This document shows positions 34,542 to 43,769 of a DNA stretch of 64,000 nt, piece after piece (position 1 is the first letter of the stretch; every line of letters starts with the position of its first letter). Origin of the DNA: Adlercreutzia murintestinalis (lineage in GTDB: Bacteria > Actinomycetota > Coriobacteriia > Coriobacteriales > Eggerthellaceae). Location of the stretch: positions 1-64,000 of the forward strand of contig NZ_CALPCC010000013.1 in assembly GCF_943192905.1 (NCBI RefSeq), read 5' to 3'. Position numbers and translations under genes: made by a program. The notes under the pieces were generated by a model. The model did no database searches. It worked only from the letters and a program-made list of their open reading frames with translations, and was not told the DNA's origin.

Positions 34542-35844
34542 GGCGCACCGAGCCCTCCATATCGTAGAGTAGCGTATCTTCTATCATCACTTTGACAAAG
34601 GAACCCACATCACCGGCATCTACGTAGGTGACGCCGTCCACCTCGGGCGCCTGCTGTTGCGTGCGGCCGAACAGCTGGCCATCCTCTTCGACCCCTTCGA
34701 TCAAGACGCGCTCGACATGCCCGCAACGTTGCGAGACGGCATGCGCGCTGGCTGCATCGGCTGTGTCGCGAAGCACCTGCGCGCGCCTTTCCTTCTCATC
34801 CTCGCTGAGCTGGCCCTCAAGGTGGAACGCCTCAGTGCCCTCTTCACGCGAATACGGAAAAACGCCGACATAATCGAAACACCCTGATGCAGCGAAATCG
34901 AGCAGTTCATCGAACTGCGCTTCGGTTTCACCGGGAAACCCGGCGATCAGCGTCGTGCGCAGCGTAACGTTGGGCACCTGCGTGCGAATATGGTCAGCAA
35001 GCTGCTCGAAGCGCTGGCGGTCTCCACCGCGACGCATGGCACGCAGCAGAGAAGCGTCCACATGCTGGATGGGCACGTCCAGATATGATGCGATGTTCTC
35101 ATGCGTGGCGATGGTCTCCAAGAGGCGATCGGTGACCCCATCTGGCTGCACGTACATGATGCGGAACAACGTCTCAGGATGCGCATCGGCAAGCGTAGCT
35201 AAGAGCCACGCGATATCATGCCTCTCCCCCAGATCGGCGCCCCAACGACCGGTATCCTGCGCCACGAGGACCACCTCACGGGCCCCCGCCTCGATCGCAG
35301 CGCGCACATCAGCCGCGATGTCGTCGAAGGGAAAGCTGTGGTACGCACCTCGAATATCGGGAATGGTGCAATACGCGCAGCGCCGATCGCACCCATCGGA
35401 TATCTTCACGTAGGAAAACACCGGTGCGTCCGCCGCCGCAGCAACGGCACGTACCTGCTCACATGGCGCTGCGGGCATTGCCCGATCCACCGCCTCAACG
35501 ATGCGAGACTCATCAGCGCAGGGCACGAAGGCGGCCGCCTCGGGCAGTTCCCGTTCAAGCTCAGCACCGTATCGTGCCGGCATGCACCCAGCGACCACGA
35601 CAGCGCCGCGCCCCTCGACCACCTGAGGCAGCTCAAAAGCTTCGAGAACTGCCTGAATGCTCTCTTCGGTGGCAGCCTGGATAAACGAGCAGGTGTTGAC
35701 AACGACCACATCCGCAGCTGCCGCATCATCGCAAAACGTATAGCCCGCCGCACTCAAACGACGTCGCATCTTCTCGGAATCCACCTCGTTCTTCGCGCAC
35801 CCGAGCGTGCACAGGCAGACGACCCCGCGGCCATTCCCAGCCAA
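34528..35844 (-). CDS. rimO: Ribosomal protein S12 methylthiotransferase
   Basis: Radical-SAM enzyme that methylthiolates an aspartate of ribosomal protein S12, 438 residues. The N-terminal domain has LGCAKNEVDSEKM and NTCSFIQAATEES; the SAM motif is CDRRCAYC; and a TRAM domain ends the protein. It starts at TTG behind an AAGGAAA site; a GTG 7 codons later is the alternative. It is one of three methylthiotransferases in the window. Confidence 0.94.
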   Translation of the reverse strand: MAGNGRGVVCLCTLGCAKNEVDSEKMRRRLSAAGYTFCDDAAAADVVVVNTCSFIQAATEESIQAVLEAFELPQVVEGRGAVVVAGCMPARYGAELERELPEAAAFVPCADESRIVEAVDRAMPAAPCEQVRAVAAAADAPVFSYVKISDGCDRRCAYCTIPDIRGAYHSFPFDDIAADVRAAIEAGAREVVLVAQDTGRWGADLGERHDIAWLLATLADAHPETLFRIMYVQPDGVTDRLLETIATHENIASYLDVPIQHVDASLLRAMRRGGDRQRFEQLADHIRTQVPNVTLRTTLIAGFPGETEAQFDELLDFAASGCFDYVGVFPYSREEGTEAFHLEGQLSEDEKERRAQVLRDTADAASAHAVSQRCGHVERVLIEGVEEDGQLFGRTQQQAPEVDGVTYVDAGDVGSFVKVMIEDTLLYDMEGSVRHESS

Positions 35845-35855
35845 AGCCCGTTTCC

Positions 35856-36353
35856 TTATCGGTAGTTGACGAACTGGAGCGGTTGGCCGAAATCAGCTTC
35901 GCGCAGATGTGCGATGACATCTTGCAGAGTATCGCGCGAGGCTGAGGAAACGCGAATCTTATCGCCTTCGATCTGCGTTTTGATCTTGAGCTTCAAAGCT
36001 TTGAGATCTTTGTTGATCGCCGTGAGGGTGTCCTTATCGATGCCGCTGATGATATGGCCTTCGCGCCGAACGTTGCCGCCCGAGATGCTTTGAGGCTCGC
36101 CCCATTGCACCGCCCCCAGCTCGATACCGCGGCGCACGAGCTTCGATGAGACGATGTCGATGACCTGTCCAGCCACGAAATCAGACGGTGCCTCCACCGT
36201 CATTTCGTGCTTCTGCTTGTCGAGCTCGACCCGAGCGCCGGAATCCTTCAGATCGTATCGCTGCGTCAGCTCTTTGCGCGTTTGCTGAAATGCGTTGTCG
36301 ACCTCTTGCATGTCAACCTGGCTGACGATATCGAAGCTGTTCTCTTTGGCCAT
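35856..36353 (-). CDS. yajQ: YajQ-family nucleotide-binding protein
   Basis: A protein of 165 residues from the ATG at 36353 (MAKENSFDIVS). The family folds as two ferredoxin-like domains and has been reported to bind RNA and, in some bacteria, c-di-GMP. It has the conserved N-terminus FDIVSQVDMQEVDNA, GIELGAVQWGE and the terminal FVNYR. It lies between rodZ and rimO and has no evident functional link with either. Confidence 0.93.
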   Translation of the reverse strand: MAKENSFDIVSQVDMQEVDNAFQQTRKELTQRYDLKDSGARVELDKQKHEMTVEAPSDFVAGQVIDIVSSKLVRRGIELGAVQWGEPQSISGGNVRREGHIISGIDKDTLTAINKDLKALKLKIKTQIEGDKIRVSSASRDTLQDVIAHLREADFGQPLQFVNYR

Positions 36354-36418
36354 GTTCTCTCCTTGTGACTGAAGCCACATCATGCGCTGTGGCGGCGCTG
36401 TATTCTGTATTCCTTGCG

Positions 36419-37492
36419 TTACGAGCTCTCTTGCGAAGAGGACGACGAAGGAGACTGAGCGGAGCTTGAAGAAGATGACGATTGCGACGATGCCGAGGAT
36501 GCAGACGAACTCGATGAATCGCCATGCTCATCTTGCCACGCGCGGAGTATCTGGCTGAAATCGACCGTGTAGGCGTAGTATTCCGAGCCGCTTTGACGCG
36601 CGAGCTGCACGTCGACGCCATCAACGGCAAGCTTGACTGGATCGGGATTGGCGGTACGAACGGTCAAGGTGCCCGTGACCTCAAACTCTTCGTCGTAAGG
36701 GCCGCTGATCACCTCGGAGAGCACCGTTTTATCGTCTTGCGTGATCTCCACCCATGACCTGCCACCAGCCTCAACGCTGAACGAAAGCAGAGCGCTCGTC
36801 GGCGGTTGGTCGGCCACGTCGGTGCTGCCCTCCCCTTCAGGATTTGAAGTGTCGGAAAAGCCCGAGATGGGGATATCGGGTACATCTTCGACAGCCTGCT
36901 TGTTGCTATTGAAGAGCACGATCAGCACGATGATGATGGCAACGAGCACCACCGCGATGATGATCCATACGGGCAAGCTCGGAAGCGAGCGCCCCGCACC
37001 GCGTGGATCGCTATAAATGCTGGGATACCCACCCGGCGTTGCCGCTCGGGCGGTCGCTCGCGACTCTCCGACAAACCCGTAGCCGCCCGAACGGCGCGAG
37101 CTGCGCGTTGTTCGCTCACGGGCGGAACGACTGCTGCGCTGGGTGCCTGATGGACGCCGACGGTCGCGCTCCGAACGCGGCGCAGTCGAGCTGCGAGCGC
37201 GTCGTGGGGCGTCATCATAGCTTCCTGCCCGGCTGCGCCCTGTCTCGTGAAGATGCACGGCATCTTGATACATGCCCGAGATGCGGTTCTGATCGAGTCC
37301 GACGGCGCGCGCATACGCCCGGATCATATTGCGCGTATATCCTTGGGCAGGCATGCGATCGAAATCGCTCTCTTCGATCGCACGAAGGATATCAGGACGA
37401 ATATGGAGCCTGCGAGCCATGGTGGTGAGATCGTAGCCCTCGCGCTCGCGAGCGTCCCTCAACATGCGTCCGTATGAATCCTGCCTGGGCAA
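36419..37492 (-). CDS. rodZ: RodZ-like helix-turn-helix membrane protein
   Basis: Cell-shape factor of the RodZ family, 357 residues. Residues 1-75 are an XRE-type helix-turn-helix (MLRDAREREGYDLTTMARRL). A basic, Arg/Ser-rich cytoplasmic linker follows, then one transmembrane helix at about 175-198. The extracellular part holds a DUF4115-type beta domain at about 235-320. The last 35 residues are almost pure serine, with a few Ala, Gln and Glu residues. Most RodZ proteins do not have such a tail. The gene is directly downstream of ftsK, linking division and elongation genes. Confidence 0.85.
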   Translation of the reverse strand: MPRQDSYGRMLRDAREREGYDLTTMARRLHIRPDILRAIEESDFDRMPAQGYTRNMIRAYARAVGLDQNRISGMYQDAVHLHETGRSRAGSYDDAPRRARSSTAPRSERDRRRPSGTQRSSRSARERTTRSSRRSGGYGFVGESRATARAATPGGYPSIYSDPRGAGRSLPSLPVWIIIAVVLVAIIIVLIVLFNSNKQAVEDVPDIPISGFSDTSNPEGEGSTDVADQPPTSALLSFSVEAGGRSWVEITQDDKTVLSEVISGPYDEEFEVTGTLTVRTANPDPVKLAVDGVDVQLARQSGSEYYAYTVDFSQILRAWQDEHGDSSSSSASSASSQSSSSSSSAQSPSSSSSQESS

Positions 37493-37515
37493 AGCCTGCC
37501 TCCTTTTCCGGATGG

Positions 37516-40014
37516 CTATGCGCCTGCTGCGTCCTGACCCTCGAACGCCTTCAACGTTTCCAATTCCAGCTCATCGACAAGAACCTCGCGAGGCTTTGAT
37601 CCGTTAGCAGGACCAACGATCCCCTTCTCTTCTAACTGATCCATTATACGTCCTGCGCGTGCATAGCCGACCTTCAAACGGCGTTGAATGTTCGATGTCG
37701 ACCCCATACCGGTAGACGCCACGATCTCAGCTGCTTCCCAGACGAGCGGATCGTCATCCGATGACGACGAACCCCCATGAGGGTCAGTAGCGCCGATGGT
37801 CTGGATATTGGTTTGGAGTATCTCGTGATGATAATCAGGCTCGCCCTGCTCCTTCACCTTGGCCACCACCGCTTCGATCTCATCCTCTGAGACGAAGCAA
37901 CCCTGAATGCGCACCGGCTTGCCGTACTCGGGCTTTGAGAGCAAGAGATCGCCCAGCCCGATCAGATCCTCGGCACCCGTGGTGTCGATGATGACGCGCG
38001 AATCAATGCCTGAGGCAACGTTGAAAGCGATGCGATTGGTGATGTTCGACTTGATGAGACCCGTAACGACATTGGTGGAAGGGCGCTGCGTAGCCACGAT
38101 CAGATGGATGCCAGCTGCGCGCGCGAGCTGAGCGATGCGACAGATGGAGAACTCAACTTCTTTGCCAACGGCCATCATGAGGTCGGCGAGCTCGTCGATG
38201 ATGATCACGATATAGGGCATCTGCTCTGGCGCCTCAGCATCCTCATCAACAGCGAGCGTTCCAGATGCGACCTTTTGGTTGTACTGCCCGATATTGCGAA
38301 CGCCTGCGGCGCTCATCACCTTCAAGCGGCGCTCCATCTCAGCCACGCCCCACGCCAGCGCGCCCGCTGCTTCGCGCGGTTCGGTCACCACGGGAGCGTA
38401 GAGATGCGGAATGCCGTTATAGGGAGTGAATTCGACGCGCTTCGGATCGATCATGATGAAGCGCACCTCGGCAGGCGTGGCGCGCATCAGGATGGACATG
38501 ATCATGGCGTTGACCGATACCGACTTGCCCGAACCGGTGGTACCGCCGATGAGCAGGTGAGGCATTTTGGCCAGATCGGAGACAATGGATTCGCCCTCGA
38601 CATCTTTGCCGATAGCGATCTGGAGCGGCCCGGCAGGTGCGTCGGCGAGCACTTCTGAGAGGTACACCGTCTCACGATGCGCGTTGGGAACCTCGATGCC
38701 CACGTAGTTCGTACCAGGGATCGGCGCGAAGATGCGAACCGATGAGGTGGCCAGTGCGAGCGCGATATCGGTGCTCAGCACCGTGATGCGGCTCACGCGC
38801 ACCCCGGAGGGCAGATCGACCTTGAATAGCGTCACGGTAGGACCGGCCACCCATCCTACCACCTGAGCCATCACGCCGAAATCCTCGAGCGTTTGCTGAA
38901 GGCGCAATGCGGTCTGCTTAAGCTCCGCTTGCGTCGCACCGCTCTTCCTTGAACGCGCGGGCTTATCCAGAAGCGACATCGGCGGCAACTGAAAGCCATC
39001 TTGGGGAGCGGGAGCCGGCGTTTCGTTCGCTCGCGCCTTCGCTTTTGACTTCGTCTGAGATGGACGATCGTCCTCCACAGACGTCTGGCCGAGCTTGCGC
39101 GTCATGGGTTTGGTCTGCTGCGCATCCACGACGACCACATCATTCAGCGATACGGTCAGATTGGGATCCGCTGCCGGAACCACCGCAGGAATGCGCGCTG
39201 CGTCAGGTTTCAGCTTGCGCTTCTTCTGTCCTTGCGCAGGAAGCTGGCGCGTCACGAACGCATCATGCGCGCTCGCGTGAGCATCCGCCGCAACCGGTAT
39301 ATCGACGCCAGGTTGGGCAGGAGCGCCCTGGTCGGTCCTGCTGCGCCTGATGCGCGCAGGAGGCGCAGCGAACAGCGAACTCGAAGCGCTGTCGAAACGC
39401 TTGCTTGCCAGATCGTGCGCCTTGCGACGCGCTTTTTCGAGCAGCCGGGAGATGGAAAAGCCCACAATGACCAGGCCGATGATCATGACGCCTACGAGGA
39501 TGACTCCCGTGATAACCCGTCCGAGCGCCACGATGCCAACCCAAGCGATGCCAGCACCGATGTAGCCGCCGTAGCGCTCTACCATGCTCGGCGAGAAGAG
39601 CAGATCGGGGTCATCGACACCAAGCGATGAGATGGGCGTGAAGAGCGCGATGAAGCCCAGGAGCGCGATGTAGAGCACTGCCATGCCGACCGCAGCCCGC
39701 AGGGAAAGGCGCTCGCGACCCTTGCGATAGAGAAAGGTGATGCCGATGATCGCCAAGATGAACGGCAGCACGTACGATCCAACGCCCAGCGCCAGATGCA
39801 CCGCCGCCGAGAGCGCTCCGGTTACCACAGCGTCGTTATCGGGCATCGCAGCCATCAACATGAAGATGATCGCTGCGATGATGAACACAACCCCGGCTAT
39901 GTCGCGCTTGGCATATTCGTCGAGGAAACCGGCCTGAGGCGTGCGTTCATCGAGCGGCAACCTCTTTTGAGAGCCGCTCCCCTTCGGCGTCGACGATGCC
40001 CGCTTACGAGCCAA
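37516..40014 (-). CDS. ftsK: DNA translocase FtsK/SpoIIIE
   Basis: Hexameric ATPase that pumps chromosomal DNA through the division septum, 832 residues if started at the TTG at 40014. That codon lies 1 base after the RNase J stop and has a GGAGG site. It has four N-terminal membrane helices (to about 150), a Pro/Lys-rich linker, the motor domain with Walker A GGTTGSGKSVS and Walker B IIIDELADLM, and a C-terminal gamma winged helix that recognises KOPS-like signals. The longer frame upstream overlaps RNase J and is rejected. Confidence 0.94.
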   Translation of the reverse strand: MARKRASSTPKGSGSQKRLPLDERTPQAGFLDEYAKRDIAGVVFIIAAIIFMLMAAMPDNDAVVTGALSAAVHLALGVGSYVLPFILAIIGITFLYRKGRERLSLRAAVGMAVLYIALLGFIALFTPISSLGVDDPDLLFSPSMVERYGGYIGAGIAWVGIVALGRVITGVILVGVMIIGLVIVGFSISRLLEKARRKAHDLASKRFDSASSSLFAAPPARIRRSRTDQGAPAQPGVDIPVAADAHASAHDAFVTRQLPAQGQKKRKLKPDAARIPAVVPAADPNLTVSLNDVVVVDAQQTKPMTRKLGQTSVEDDRPSQTKSKAKARANETPAPAPQDGFQLPPMSLLDKPARSRKSGATQAELKQTALRLQQTLEDFGVMAQVVGWVAGPTVTLFKVDLPSGVRVSRITVLSTDIALALATSSVRIFAPIPGTNYVGIEVPNAHRETVYLSEVLADAPAGPLQIAIGKDVEGESIVSDLAKMPHLLIGGTTGSGKSVSVNAMIMSILMRATPAEVRFIMIDPKRVEFTPYNGIPHLYAPVVTEPREAAGALAWGVAEMERRLKVMSAAGVRNIGQYNQKVASGTLAVDEDAEAPEQMPYIVIIIDELADLMMAVGKEVEFSICRIAQLARAAGIHLIVATQRPSTNVVTGLIKSNITNRIAFNVASGIDSRVIIDTTGAEDLIGLGDLLLSKPEYGKPVRIQGCFVSEDEIEAVVAKVKEQGEPDYHHEILQTNIQTIGATDPHGGSSSSDDDPLVWEAAEIVASTGMGSTSNIQRRLKVGYARAGRIMDQLEEKGIVGPANGSKPREVLVDELELETLKAFEGQDAAGA

Positions 40015-40015
40015 A

Positions 40016-41962
40016 TCAGCGAACCTCCAAGAGATTGACCACCACCATGGGGCGCTGCTTCGTCCGCTCCCACAAAAGCGACATGACCCGATCGCGCACC
40101 GCTTTGCGCACCTCTTTGAGCGAAGCATCCTTCTTGCCGAGAACGCGCTTGATGGCGCTTACCACCGAATCGGTCACTTCTTCGACAAGATAATCGTCAT
40201 CCCCACCGGTGATGCCGTGCATCTCCAGAAGCGGCGCGCCCACGAGCTTGCGCGCTTTCATGTCGAGGGCGCAAGCCACGCTCGCAAACCCTTGGTTGCC
40301 AAGCTCATTGCGCTCATCGAGCACATCTTGCGAAGTATCACCGACCGAAAGACCGTCAACGTACACGATGCCAGATTGCACACCCTCGCCACGCTCGACC
40401 CCTGCCGGTGTCAACGTGAGCGCATCGCCGTTCTCTAGTATGTAAATGTTCTCTTCTGGCACACCAGTGGCTGCTGCGAGCCGCGCATGCGCGCGCAGAT
40501 GCGATGCCTCGCCGTGAACCGGCAGAAACGCGGTCGGCTTCACCATGGACAGTACGATCTTGAGTTCCTCGGCGCCAGCATGACCCGACACATGCACTCG
40601 TGCGCGCGATTTGTCATAGACGTCCGCGCCGATCTTCGCCAGAGAATTGACCACGCGCGTGACCGCCTTCTCGTTGCCGGAAACCGGCGTAGCCGAGATG
40701 ATCACGGTGTCCCCACGTTCGATATCGATGGTCTTGTGCTCGCCGTTCGCGATGCGCGCGAGCGCCGAGAGCGGTTCGCCCTGGCTTCCCGTGCACATGA
40801 TGACCACGCGCTCTGGAGGAATATCGCTGATCTCATACGCATCGATGAGATCCTCATCAGCGATATGCAGATATCCCAATCGACGCGCAATATCGGTGTT
40901 CTGGATCATCGAGCGGCCGGTCACGACCACCTTGCGGCCATTCGCCACCGCCGCATCACAGATCTGTTGCATGCGATGAATGTGGCTTGCGAACGACGCG
41001 ATGATGACACGTCCGGTCGCTTGGGAGATGATCTGGGCCAACGTCTTGCCAACCTCAGCCTCGGATGGCGTGAAATTGGGGTTCAGCGCGTTGGTGGAAT
41101 CCGAAAGCATCAGATCCACGCCCTGCTCGCCGAAGCGCGCAAGGGCTGCGAAATCGGTGGTGACCCCGTCGATGGGCGTTTGATCCAGCTTGAAGTCGCC
41201 CATATGCAGGACGTTTCCGGCGGGACTTTGGATGAACAGGCCCACCGCACCGGGGATGGAATGGTTCACCGCGAAGAAATCAACGGTCATGCACCCCAAC
41301 TTGATCTGCTGACCCGGTTTGATCTCAACGAGCTTCGCGTTTTTGATCTTATGCTCGGCGAACTTCCCTTCGATCAGCCCTAAGGTCAGTTTGGTCGCAT
41401 AGATGGGCACCGTGCGGTCCAGATCCTTCAACAAATACGGCAGCGAACCGGTATGGTCCTCGTGCCCATGGGTCACCACAATGCCTCGTAGCTTATCCGC
41501 ATTCTCGAGCACATAGGTGTAATCGGGAAGGATCAGGTCGATGCCGGGATGATCGTCGTCGGGAAACATCAGTCCCGCATCGTCGAGGATCATATCGTTG
41601 CCGCATTCAAAAACGGTCATGTTCTTGCCGATGGCATCCAAGCCGCCCAACGGTATGATCTTGAGCTGCGCATCCGCCGCACCGCGGCCGCGCTTGAACT
41701 CGCGCTTTCCGCGATCATCGCGACGCCGTTTCGCCTGTTTGCCGTCACGGCTCAAGTGCGGACGCTTATGCTCGATGCTGACATGCTTATATGAGCTCGT
41801 ATCCTTTTTCGGTGCTGAGGCTTTGCTGCCCCCTTGCTTTTTCGTGGTACCGCTGCGTTCGCTTTGTTTGGAAGCATTCCGAGCGCGAGTGCGATTGCTT
41901 CGTGTCTTCGGACGTTGCTCCGCGTTGTGCGCAGCCGGTTCCTTCCGATGAATCTCTGTCAT
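40016..41962 (-). CDS. rnj: Ribonuclease J with long basic N-terminal extension
   Basis: Metallo-beta-lactamase/beta-CASP RNase with 5' exonuclease and endonuclease activity, 648 residues from the ATG at 41962, behind an AAGGAG site. The core starts at about residue 98 (LKIIPLGGLDAIGKNM). It has HGHEDHTG, the beta-CASP region (SFASHIHRMQQ) and PVHGEASHL, and ends with a C-terminal domain (LWERTKQRPMV). About 95 residues before the core are rich in Lys, Arg, Ser and Thr, and probably disordered. Typical RNase J is near 555 residues, so this extension explains the extra length and may bind RNA. Confidence 0.93.
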   Translation of the reverse strand: MTEIHRKEPAAHNAEQRPKTRSNRTRARNASKQSERSGTTKKQGGSKASAPKKDTSSYKHVSIEHKRPHLSRDGKQAKRRRDDRGKREFKRGRGAADAQLKIIPLGGLDAIGKNMTVFECGNDMILDDAGLMFPDDDHPGIDLILPDYTYVLENADKLRGIVVTHGHEDHTGSLPYLLKDLDRTVPIYATKLTLGLIEGKFAEHKIKNAKLVEIKPGQQIKLGCMTVDFFAVNHSIPGAVGLFIQSPAGNVLHMGDFKLDQTPIDGVTTDFAALARFGEQGVDLMLSDSTNALNPNFTPSEAEVGKTLAQIISQATGRVIIASFASHIHRMQQICDAAVANGRKVVVTGRSMIQNTDIARRLGYLHIADEDLIDAYEISDIPPERVVIMCTGSQGEPLSALARIANGEHKTIDIERGDTVIISATPVSGNEKAVTRVVNSLAKIGADVYDKSRARVHVSGHAGAEELKIVLSMVKPTAFLPVHGEASHLRAHARLAAATGVPEENIYILENGDALTLTPAGVERGEGVQSGIVYVDGLSVGDTSQDVLDERNELGNQGFASVACALDMKARKLVGAPLLEMHGITGGDDDYLVEEVTDSVVSAIKRVLGKKDASLKEVRKAVRDRVMSLLWERTKQRPMVVVNLLEVR

Positions 41963-42006
41963 GGTTCTCCTTGAAATGAGCATGCCCTTGCATCAGGGCA
42001 TGCGGT

Positions 42007-42906
42007 TCAATCGATAAGGGCGCACGCGCGCATGATCGCCTGCAGCGTTGCAGACTGCTCGGGCGTTGCGTCAACGAGCGGCAGGCGCACGCCGCCTACG
42101 GGAAATCCTGCAAGCGCAAGCGCTTCTTTCACGAGGATCGGGTTTGCGGTCGCGAACAAGCCTTCCATGATCGGCATGAGCGCCTCGCTTGCCGCGCGTG
42201 CCGCATCCCAGTCGTGCGCAGCGCAGAGTTCGCACAGCTCGTGCATGCGTTCAGGAGCCACATTGCCCAGGGTGGATATCACGCCCGAGCCTCCCCGACG
42301 CATGATCTCATACGTTGCCGCATCGTCGCCTGAATACACGTCGAAGTCCGCAGGCATCCCATCGATGATGGCCTGGATCTGATCCATGTTCCCCGAGGCT
42401 TCTTTGATGGCGACGATGCTGTCGCAGTCGTGAGCAAGCCGCAACGTGGTCTCTGCGGTCATGTTGATGACGCATCGGCCGGGAATGTTATAGAGCACGA
42501 TGGGCAACTCGACCGCATCGGCGATCGTCTTGAAATGAGCGTAGAGCCCTTCTTGAGGTGGCTTGTTGTAGTAAGGCACCACGCACATGAAGGCATCGAC
42601 GCCGCATGCAGCTGCGTCGCGCGCGAACGAGACGGTATCAGCAGTGCAGTTGTCGCCAACGTTGGCGATGATGGGCACACGGCCGCCCGCTGCGTCCACC
42701 GCCGTGCGAAACAGCTCGATCTTTTGCGGATAGAACACCGTAGGGCTCTCGCCGGTAGTGCCATTGATGACCAGCGCATCGCTGCCACCTACGATCAGGC
42801 GGTCGACCAACTGCTCGACCCGAGCAAGATCAAGCTCTCCAGCCTGGTCGAACGGTGTCACCATAGCCGGAATCATGCGTCCGAAACGGGGTTGCGATTG
42901 TGTCAT
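42007..42906 (-). CDS. dapA: 4-hydroxy-tetrahydrodipicolinate synthase
   Basis: Condenses pyruvate with aspartate semialdehyde in the lysine/diaminopimelate pathway, 299 residues. It has GTTGESPT, the proton-relay Tyr region (VVPYYNKPPQEG), YNIPGR and the Schiff-base Lys in AIKEASGN. A likely -10 (TATAAT on the minus strand, 42957-42962) lies between dapB and this gene, so dapA may have its own promoter besides read-through from pnp-dapB. Confidence 0.95.
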   Translation of the reverse strand: MTQSQPRFGRMIPAMVTPFDQAGELDLARVEQLVDRLIVGGSDALVINGTTGESPTVFYPQKIELFRTAVDAAGGRVPIIANVGDNCTADTVSFARDAAACGVDAFMCVVPYYNKPPQEGLYAHFKTIADAVELPIVLYNIPGRCVINMTAETTLRLAHDCDSIVAIKEASGNMDQIQAIIDGMPADFDVYSGDDAATYEIMRRGGSGVISTLGNVAPERMHELCELCAAHDWDAARAASEALMPIMEGLFATANPILVKEALALAGFPVGGVRLPLVDATPEQSATLQAIMRACALID

Positions 42907-42956
42907 GTTCTGTCTCCTATGCGCATGCGGACGATCCCATCGCCCGATATAAGCGA

Positions 42957-42991
42957 ATTATAGCCCACCGTAGCGTAACCGCCTTCGGGCG
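42957..42991 (-). promoter_or_regulatory. Possible internal dapA promoter and small hairpin
   Basis: The dapB-dapA gap holds a perfect TATAAT on the minus strand (42957-42962) and, further upstream, a 4-bp CGCC/GGCG stem with a TTCG loop (42980-42991). No good -35 is visible at 17 bases. The hairpin is too short for a firm terminator call. Confidence 0.35.
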
Positions 42992-42995
42992 CCCC

Positions 42996-43769
42996 TCAGG
43001 CATCCATCAAACGCTCAAGCCCGATAACAAGGCCATGAAGCCGCCCGACCGAGCGGATGCCGAGCAGAACGCCGGGCATATACGAGGTGCGATCCCACGA
43101 ATCGTGGCGAATGGTCAGCGTTTGGCCCATCGAACCGAAGATGACCTCTTGGCTCGCAACGAACCCATTCGAGCGCACCGCGTGCACCGGCACCCCTTCA
43201 ACGAGCGCACCGCGTGCACCGTGCGCGCCCTCAAGCTCGGTTTCGCGTCCTGGCGCATGAGAGGTGTGCTCGCCACGACCTTGCGCGATCAGCTTCGCGG
43301 TGAGCATCGCGGTGCCCGAAGGCGCATCCTTCTTGTTGCAGTGATGGTATTCCACCACCTCGGCCTCTGGAAAGAACGGAGCTGCCGCCTTCGCGAACTG
43401 CATCATGAGCACTGCGCCGGTGGTGAAGTTCGGAGCGAAGAACAGACATGCTCCATCCGTGGCCTCCGCCGCTGCATCTTCGAGCGTCTCACGCGAAAGA
43501 CCCGTTGTGCCCACCACGCAATCAATGCCCGCTCGCAGTGCTGCGCGAACATTGCCCTCCACCACCGCAGGCTGCGTGAAATCGACCAGAACGTCAAAGT
43601 CGGCAGCCGCAAGCGCTTCTTCGATCCTCGCATATATCGGGAAATCCCCCGAAGAGGTGGCATGGGGGTCGATCCCACATGCCACCATCATGTCATCAGA
43701 GGCCGTGACCGCATCAACGACCGCGGTACCCATGCGGCCGCAGCAACCGGCTATCGCTACGCTAATCAT
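42996..43769 (-). CDS. dapB: 4-hydroxy-tetrahydrodipicolinate reductase
   Basis: NAD(P)H-dependent reductase following DapA, 257 residues from the ATG at 43769. It has the nucleotide-binding GCCGRMG, the linking VVGTTG, and the substrate motif EYHHCNKKDAPSGTA. The start overlaps the end of pnp by 8 bases. pnp-dapB-dapA-rnj form a compact minus-strand series that mixes lysine synthesis with RNA decay. Confidence 0.95.
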   Translation of the reverse strand: MISVAIAGCCGRMGTAVVDAVTASDDMMVACGIDPHATSSGDFPIYARIEEALAAADFDVLVDFTQPAVVEGNVRAALRAGIDCVVGTTGLSRETLEDAAAEATDGACLFFAPNFTTGAVLMMQFAKAAAPFFPEAEVVEYHHCNKKDAPSGTAMLTAKLIAQGRGEHTSHAPGRETELEGAHGARGALVEGVPVHAVRSNGFVASQEVIFGSMGQTLTIRHDSWDRTSYMPGVLLGIRSVGRLHGLVIGLERLMDA

